From: Bacillus sp. E(2018)
GTDB taxonomy: Bacteria > Bacillota > Bacilli > Bacillales > Fictibacillaceae
Length of the DNA: 64,000 nucleotides
NCBI RefSeq assembly: GCF_005503015.1
Contig: NZ_SCOL01000002.1
Span: 186,001 to 250,000 of the forward strand
Reading direction: 5' to 3'
Positions 59,714-64,000 of this stretch are shown here, in pieces. Numbering within the stretch: position 1 is the first letter of the stretch; every line of letters starts with the position of its first letter. The notes under the pieces were generated by a model. The model saw nothing but the letters and a program-made list of their open reading frames with translations, was not told the origin of the DNA and did no database searches. The position numbers and the translations under genes were made by a program.

Positions 59714-60211
59714 TTACTTCCATTTAATTGATCTTACGATGAAAAATGCAATCGAACCGGTAATTCCCACGATAAAAATGGGGAGTACCCACACGCTTAA
59801 CCCTTCGCTATCTCCTTTTGCGACTTCTGCACATGCCCAAGTCATATAAACAAAGAAGATTAAGATTTCATTTTTCATTACATTGATCATCATCCGCGCG
59901 TTTTTGTATTGTCTCTCGACGTTTTTTTCCGTTAGATTAAAGTAGTTGTAGATGTGCGGGTATTTTTCTAGCACGGTAAGCAGGATCCATGTCAATCCCC
60001 CCATCACGATTAAAATCCATAGGTTGCTCTTACTTCCCCAGCCATCGGGATCCCCCGCAGCATTAAAGTGGGTAGGTACAGTGTCTGGAATAATGGCCCA
60101 CTCTGAAATCAAGCTTACGGTACCTATGACTAGTAAGGCGATTGACGTGATATCTAAAAAGTTTTCAAACCATGTTCTTTTTATTTTAAGTTTTGGTCGA
60201 CCTTCATACAT
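59714..60211 (-). CDS. DUF1648 family membrane protein
   Basis: 165 residues, four membrane helices. The DUF1648 signature IIPDTVPTHFNAAGDPDGWGSKSNLWIL is at about 40-67. Family members resemble SdpI-like immunity proteins in part. AAGGAGGTTGAAGAG precedes the ATG. Convergent with a small-protein gene downstream. Function unknown. Confidence 0.88.
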   Translation of the reverse strand: MYEGRPKLKIKRTWFENFLDITSIALLVIGTVSLISEWAIIPDTVPTHFNAAGDPDGWGSKSNLWILIVMGGLTWILLTVLEKYPHIYNYFNLTEKNVERQYKNARMMINVMKNEILIFFVYMTWACAEVAKGDSEGLSVWVLPIFIVGITGSIAFFIVRSIKWK

Positions 60212-60336
60212 ATACTCTTCAACCTCCTTACCTTCTCTATACGTTTTTTTCTAATGAAAGTTTCTTCATGAATTAAATTGTAATCGACCTAAAAGATATC
60301 TATAGTAAAATTATCAGATATTTTAAGGAGGATCTT

Positions 60337-60708
60337 ATGAAACTTGGCGCGTTTTCTGTAAGTTTAAGTGTTAAAGACATCCACCGTTCAAAAGCATTTT
60401 ATGAGAACTTAGGTTTTGAAACGTTAGGTGGAAACATTGAGCATAACTGGTTGGTCATGAAGAATGAGGATACGGTTATCGGTCTGTTTCAAGGTATGTT
60501 TGAGAAAAATATCCTGACTTTCAATCCTGGATGGAACCAAAATGCAGAAAATCTTGAAAATTTCACTGATATTCGCGAACTGCAGAAGCAGTTGAAAGAA
60601 AGAGGAATTTCGTTATCGACTGAAGCGGATGAAACAAGTGAAGGCCCTGCCAGTTTGACGATTGAAGACCCAGATGGAAACCTGATCCTGATCGATCAGC
60701 ATAGATAA
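60337..60708 (+). CDS. VOC (glyoxalase/bleomycin-resistance fold) family protein
   Basis: 123 residues: two beta-alpha-beta-beta-beta modules, VSLSVKDIHRSKAFYENLGFETLGG at the start and SLTIEDPDGNLILIDQ at the end. TAAGGAGGATCTT before the ATG. A metal-dependent lyase, dioxygenase or binding protein; substrate unknown. Confidence 0.9.
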   Translation: MKLGAFSVSLSVKDIHRSKAFYENLGFETLGGNIEHNWLVMKNEDTVIGLFQGMFEKNILTFNPGWNQNAENLENFTDIRELQKQLKERGISLSTEADETSEGPASLTIEDPDGNLILIDQHR

Positions 60709-60719
60709 TACATAAAACA

Positions 60720-60758
60720 ACGTCCAGATCGTACTGTCGATCTGGACGTTTTATTTTT
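60720..60758. terminator. bidirectional intrinsic terminator
   Basis: AACGTCCAGATCG, loop TACTGT, CGATCTGGACGTT, then T-rich; lies between convergent genes. Confidence 0.88.
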
Positions 60759-61202
60759 TTATTCGTTTACTATTCCCATTGCGATTATGAACCAATTGGC
60801 TCCGTTTTTGCTTCCGATTTGGAAGAATAGCGCAATGATCTCTTCTTTTGAAAAATGTTTCTTGAGTCGGTTGTATAATTCATCTGGCAGTTGTCCGTGA
60901 TAAGCCATGATGTGATCAGTCAGTTCGAGAGCTAACTTTTCGCGTGCTGATAGTTTTGCGTTTCCTTCATTCATCGCCATTTTTCGAGAGGACTCATCCA
61001 GAGTCCCGTAATCCATGCTTTGTCAGTAATCGCACCCATTGTTTGAGGCCGCTCGTAAGCGGAGCAATTCCATGAGTCCAGGCTCAAGTATGTCATTCAG
61101 CGCTTTTTCCATCTGCTGAAAAGCATCTAGAATGCCTGGTGCGTTCGCAAGGGTTTTCTTAAACGGTGTTCCTTCCACATCTACTTCTGGTAAACGTGCC
61201 AT
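60759..61202 (-). pseudogene. carboxymuconolactone decarboxylase / AhpD-like gene with in-frame TGA
   Basis: From ATG 61202 (GGAGGAGGAATACAG upstream) the frame is open for 147 codons except one TGA at 61025-61023. Before it: MARLPEVDVEGTPFKKTLAN ... LLRLRAASNNGCDY; after it: QSMDYGTLDESSRKMAMNEG ... to the stop at 60759. The TGA sits exactly where the second Cys of the redox CxxC motif (C-D-Y-C) belongs. Either a one-base nonsense mutation of a Cys codon, or selenocysteine. A perfect hairpin GGACTC/GAGTCC starts about 17 nt after the TGA. The downstream part alone could start at ATG 61016. Confidence 0.75.
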
Positions 61203-61496
61203 CTGTATTCCTCCTCCTCAAAAAAAAAATACTTTTTTCTTTCCTTTTACCTTACACCATTCTTAAAAAGAGTCCTATGTTTCTGTTTAAGGAGATGAGA
61301 CGGAATGCGCTTTCTGTCGAATTTGAGCCTTATCACCTACCCACTTTGTATTTTAAGATAATGAATAGGTCATACGAACTCAAGAACTCTTGTAGTAATA
61401 TCTTCTCTGTGATTGTAGTCTTTTGGTAAATAATCATTATTTTCGAATAGCATTAAAGGGTTTTGTTGAAAATTGTTGAATTCCTTACCATCGGAG

Positions 61497-61510
61497 CCAA
61501 GCTTGCTTGG
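61497..61510 (+). promoter_or_regulatory. 5' leader hairpin before the subtilisin gene
   Basis: CCAAGC-TT-GCTTGG, 12 bp before the Shine-Dalgarno. It may stabilise the mRNA. The rest of the 333-bp gap (61203-61535) holds only A/T-rich sequence with a possible promoter near 61420. Confidence 0.45.
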
Positions 61511-61535
61511 TAATTACAACAGAGGAGTGATTTTT

Positions 61536-62714
61536 ATGTTAAAGCGTTTCGTGGCAACTGCCGCAACATTACCACTACTGGTGTCATTAGCATTGCCAGC
61601 ATCTGCTGCAAATTCAGAGGTGTCTAAAGCTTCTTTTACACCGGCTGCAACAAAGGCTGCTTCACAAGAAATTATTGTTCATTTTAAAGATACTGTTTCA
61701 GCAGCAGCTAATACGGAAAACAAAGTTTCACAGCTTGGCGGTAAAGTAGTTGAAGTAACGAAAGATTTTACAGTTGTGAAAGTAGACGGCAGTGTGGCAG
61801 ATGCGATCAAGAACTATGAAAATCTTGACTCTGTTGAGTACGCAGAACCTAACTTAACGTTCCATGCAAGCTATGTACCAAACGATCCTGCTTATCAAAG
61901 TCAGCAATATGCACCACAAAAAGTAGGAGCTGAGCAAGCTTGGGATACGACGCAGAGCTCTTCCTCTGTAAAAATTGCTGTAATTGACACAGGTGTTGAC
62001 TACAACCACCCAGACCTTGCTGGAAAAGTCATTAAAGGTGCCGACTATGTCGACGACGATAACGATCCATTGGATGAGAACGAGCACGGTACACACGTTG
62101 CAGGTATCGCGGCAGCGAACACAAATAACGGTGTGGGAATCGCAGGTCTTGCTCCAAAAGCTTCTATTCTAGCAGTTCGTGTTCTTGATGCGAACGGAAG
62201 TGGTTCACTCGATGACGTAGCTCAAGGTATTCGTTACGCCGCTGACCAAGGTGCACAGGTTATCAATCTAAGTCTTGGTGGAGCGGGCGGCACACAAACG
62301 CTTCAATCTGCTGTTGATTATGCGTGGGGCAAAGGATCTGTAGTCATCGCTGCTGCAGGAAATGAGGGTGTATCTTCTCCTAGCTACCCTGCTTATTATA
62401 CGAACGCGATCGCAGTTGCGGCTACTGATCAAAACGATCGTAAAGCTTCATTCTCTAACTACGGTACGTGGGTTGATATCGCAGCACCGGGTGTTAACAT
62501 CTATTCCACAACGCCAAATAATCAGTATGCGAGTTTCTCAGGAACGTCTATGGCATCACCAGTTGTTGCAGGTGTAGCAGGACTTCTTGCGGCTCAAGGT
62601 AAGAGTGCTTCTCAAATCCGTGCAGCGCTTGAAAACACAGCGGATCCTGTGTCTGGAACAGGAAGCCAGTTCCAAAACGGCCGTGTGAATGCGGCGGCAG
62701 CTGTTCAGCAGTAA
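61536..62714 (+). CDS. secreted subtilisin-family (S8) serine protease
   Basis: 392 residues from ATG 61536 (AGAGGAGTG upstream). Signal peptide (1-25), I9-type propeptide (about 42-110, IIVHFKDTVSAAANTENKVSQLGGKVVEV), mature domain starting near YVPNDPAYQSQQYAPQKVGAEQAWD. Catalytic triad Asp151 (VIDTGVD), His184 (HGTHVAGI), Ser338 (FSGTSMASP), oxyanion Asn286. Resembles thermitase-like alkaline proteases. Monocistronic with a terminator after it. Confidence 0.96.
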   Translation: MLKRFVATAATLPLLVSLALPASAANSEVSKASFTPAATKAASQEIIVHFKDTVSAAANTENKVSQLGGKVVEVTKDFTVVKVDGSVADAIKNYENLDSVEYAEPNLTFHASYVPNDPAYQSQQYAPQKVGAEQAWDTTQSSSSVKIAVIDTGVDYNHPDLAGKVIKGADYVDDDNDPLDENEHGTHVAGIAAANTNNGVGIAGLAPKASILAVRVLDANGSGSLDDVAQGIRYAADQGAQVINLSLGGAGGTQTLQSAVDYAWGKGSVVIAAAGNEGVSSPSYPAYYTNAIAVAATDQNDRKASFSNYGTWVDIAAPGVNIYSTTPNNQYASFSGTSMASPVVAGVAGLLAAQGKSASQIRAALENTADPVSGTGSQFQNGRVNAAAAVQQ

Positions 62715-62732
62715 TTTTAGTAAATTTCCCAA

Positions 62733-62776
62733 AGCCTCTGGAAGTTAGTGTTTATAACTTCTGGAGGTTTTTTATT
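62733..62776 (+). terminator. intrinsic terminator after the subtilisin gene
   Basis: CCTC-GGAAGTTA and TAACTTC-GGAGG (with a two-base mismatch), then TTTTTT. Confidence 0.78.
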
Positions 62777-62910
62777 TTCCTTTTTTCAAAGATGCTGTTA
62801 ACGACTGTTATCCACACTTAACAACTAAATTGCATTTGTTAAAACTCCCTTCTTCATGAAGACAATTTCTGTAGAGTTAATGCATTTTTGTTCATTTGCT
62901 TCTTTGAGAA

Positions 62911-63040
62911 GTTGATTGGAGTGTAAGGTGCGAGATTCCTGCGGGACAGGTGGGCAGGTGAGACACTTAAGAGTGAAACGAACAAATGTGGCTCACCGCC
63001 TGCCCCGCGGAAAGCGAGCAACCTGGAGCGGAAATCAACC
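62911..63040 (+). repeat. 130-bp structured dispersed repeat, copy C
   Basis: Starts GTTGATTGG, ends GGAAATCAACC, as copy A. Its internal hairpin loop differs (a different loop in place of ACAGCGC..GCGC), with CAC/GTG and GTGAG/CTCAC retained. Confidence 0.88.
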
Positions 63041-63126
63041 TCTATCTTAAACATCGATGAATACGAAAACAGCTTTCATGAAAAACTGTTAACAGAAACA
63101 TCTGTAAGAAGCGGAGGAGTTCAGTT

Positions 63127-63342
63127 ATGTTTGGTCTTGGTAAGGGTAAACAAAAGAAAAAAACGTCTCAAGGTTCAGGCAAGAGTGAGTCGACAGAATC
63201 GGAAAAAAGGCAGAGCGAAAAAGAAGCAGAAGAAAAAATCGTATACTTTTTCTTGATCAGCACGGCGCTTTTTGGAGTGGTCGTTTTATATCTAGGCATT
63301 TCTCGTGAGATGTCTTTTGTGGCTGATCTCATTTCGAGTTGA
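63127..63342 (+). CDS. small membrane protein, basic N-terminus
   Basis: 71 residues, GGAGGAGTTCAGTT before the ATG. About 38 charged residues rich in Lys, Ser and Glu, then one membrane helix (about 39-58, IVYFFLISTALFGVVVLYLGI). No family recognised. Flanked by repeat copies C and D. Confidence 0.72.
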   Translation: MFGLGKGKQKKKTSQGSGKSESTESEKRQSEKEAEEKIVYFFLISTALFGVVVLYLGISREMSFVADLISS

Positions 63343-63407
63343 TTTTTCATGTCCTGACTGTATAATAGTTGTAACTTACATATCGTTTTTTAAGCCGATT
63401 AATCGGT

Positions 63408-63567
63408 CTCTTATTTCGAGCAGGCGGAGGGAATTAGCCCTATGAAGCCCGGCAACCACCTTTATTTATAGGCACGGTGCTACATCTAACAGTTTTACAG
63501 ACTGAAAGATAAGAGGATTTAAACAGAACCATTCGTCCTCTTTTTTTGTAAAAGAGGGCGTTTTTTG
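63408..63567 (+). promoter_or_regulatory. SAM-I (S-box) riboswitch with terminator
   Basis: P1 is CTCTTAT (63408-63414) with ATAAGAG (63509-63515). Conserved core: GGCGGAGGGAATTAGCCCTATGAAGCCCGGCAACC split over P2/P3, then GGCACGGTGC, and ACTGAAAGATAAGAG. Expression platform: antiterminator AAGAGGA (63511-63517) with TCCTCTT (63536-63542); terminator CCTCTTTT (63537-63544) with AAAAGAGG (63550-63557) plus T-run. SAM binding would hold P1 and allow termination, the usual off-switch. Confidence 0.93.
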
Positions 63568-63600
63568 TTGGTTGTTGCTCTATCAAAAACCTCATAGATA

Positions 63601-63730
63601 GTTAATTGAAGAGCAAGGTGTGAGACTCCTGCGGGATCAGTGGGACAGGTGAGACTCTTAACAGCGCATAGCGCTAAGAGGCTCACCGCACACCCCGGGG
63701 AAAGCGAGCAACCTGGAGCGGAAATTACCG
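63601..63730 (+). repeat. 130-bp structured dispersed repeat, copy D
   Basis: Starts GTTAATTG, ends GGAAATTACC. The tip pair G4-C is changed to A-T on both sides, and the internal hairpin is CTCTTA/TAAGAG instead of CACCTA/TAGGTG, so both changes keep pairing. It lies between the SAM riboswitch and the next gene. Confidence 0.88.
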
Positions 63731-63788
63731 CATTCTAAAACATCTAAAGAATCAGCAAAAACTTTTTTAAGTGAAAGGATGTTCATGT

Positions 63789-64000
63789 ATGGATCTTAAC
63801 AAAGCGGATCGCATAAAAAAGATGCGTGTCCCACAAGTCGATGAAAAACTAGAGAACCGCTTGCCTCCTGGGCAGGTTGAAACAAAAAAGTTCCCCATCC
63901 TTCATGAAGGAGACGTTCCTGTTTATGATATGAAAAAATGGTCGTTATCTGTAGAAGGACTCGTAGGAAAACGTGTCGAATTTAGTTTTGAAGACATCAT
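63789..64000 (+). CDS. sulfite oxidase-like molybdopterin oxidoreductase (YuiH-like, partial)
   Basis: ATG 63789, with AAAGGAT about 10 bp upstream; 70 codons visible, open at the window edge. DLNKADRIKKMRVPQVDEKLENRLPPGQ then KKFPILHEGDVPVYDMKKWSLSVEGLVGKRVEFSFEDI matches the start of YuiH-type cytosolic sulfite oxidase-fold proteins. The same fold includes the MsrP methionine sulfoxide reductase. It is the first gene after the SAM riboswitch. Confidence 0.82.
   Translation, partial: MDLNKADRIKKMRVPQVDEKLENRLPPGQVETKKFPILHEGDVPVYDMKKWSLSVEGLVGKRVEFSFEDI

Overview
The window looks like chromosomal DNA of a low-GC, endospore-forming Bacillaceae species. The evidence is AGGAGG-type ribosome binding sites with ATG/GTG/TTG starts, SinI and SinR homologues, sigma-B-type promoters, a RsbR-like stressosome protein, a SAM-I riboswitch and subtilisin-type secretion. 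A Fictibacillus- or Bacillus-like genus is my guess from gene style only.

Layout. (1) 1-7078, minus strand: a first polysaccharide locus with polymerase regulator, tyrosine kinase, PHP phosphatase, GalU, UDP-HexNAc 4,6-dehydratase, aminotransferase and a phosphoglycosyl transferase cut by the window edge. A LytR-CpsA-Psr gene diverges from it at 7319. (2) 8.4-12.6 kb: small or unknown genes and a GNAT/FemAB-type gene. (3) 12.9-31.1 kb, minus strand: an 18-kb eps (biofilm exopolysaccharide) operon, epsA-epsB-[EAR-like RNA]-epsC-galU-glycosyltransferases-epsG-wzx-galE-epsL-ATP-grasp-HAD-epsN-SinR/SlrR-like regulator-vanZ. (4) 31.25-38.1 kb, minus strand: a complete lasso-peptide operon (cyclase, precursor, HPr-kinase-like tailoring kinase, RRE protein, B2 protease, nucleotidyltransferase, ABC exporter). 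The 43-codon precursor gene at 36047-36178 is short and overlaps the cyclase gene. (5) 38.3-49.4 kb, plus strand: stress dehydrogenase, two paralogous ECF sigma/anti-sigma pairs and a third gene behind the same promoter motif, a P-loop kinase, an FMN oxidoreductase, sinI-sinR, a RsbR-like protein and a poly-serine Cys-rich protein. (6) 49.4-64 kb: NlpC/P60 hydrolase, a LnrLMN-like ABC exporter, a sigma-70-like factor, DUF1659/DUF2922 genes, small proteins, a carboxymuconolactone-decarboxylase gene with an in-frame TGA, a subtilisin, a SAM riboswitch and the start of a YuiH-like molybdoenzyme.

How it fits together. sinI is preceded by a c-di-GMP-I riboswitch whose closing helix and an alternative helix on the sinI Shine-Dalgarno are mutually exclusive. 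SinR-type operators sharing GTTCTnnATAAnGAAC lie in the epsA promoter spacer, upstream of epsA, between epsB and epsC, and downstream of the lasso-operon promoter. I infer a circuit c-di-GMP -> SinI -| SinR -| (eps + lasso peptide), with a second SinR-like regulator encoded at the end of eps. This coupling of a phosphorylated-type lasso peptide to the matrix switch is the most interesting system here.

Repeats are also notable: four copies of a 130-bp structured element with compensatory changes, five copies of a GGGGTC(A/T)GACCCC palindrome, and three unrelated arrays that all have a period of about 21 bp.
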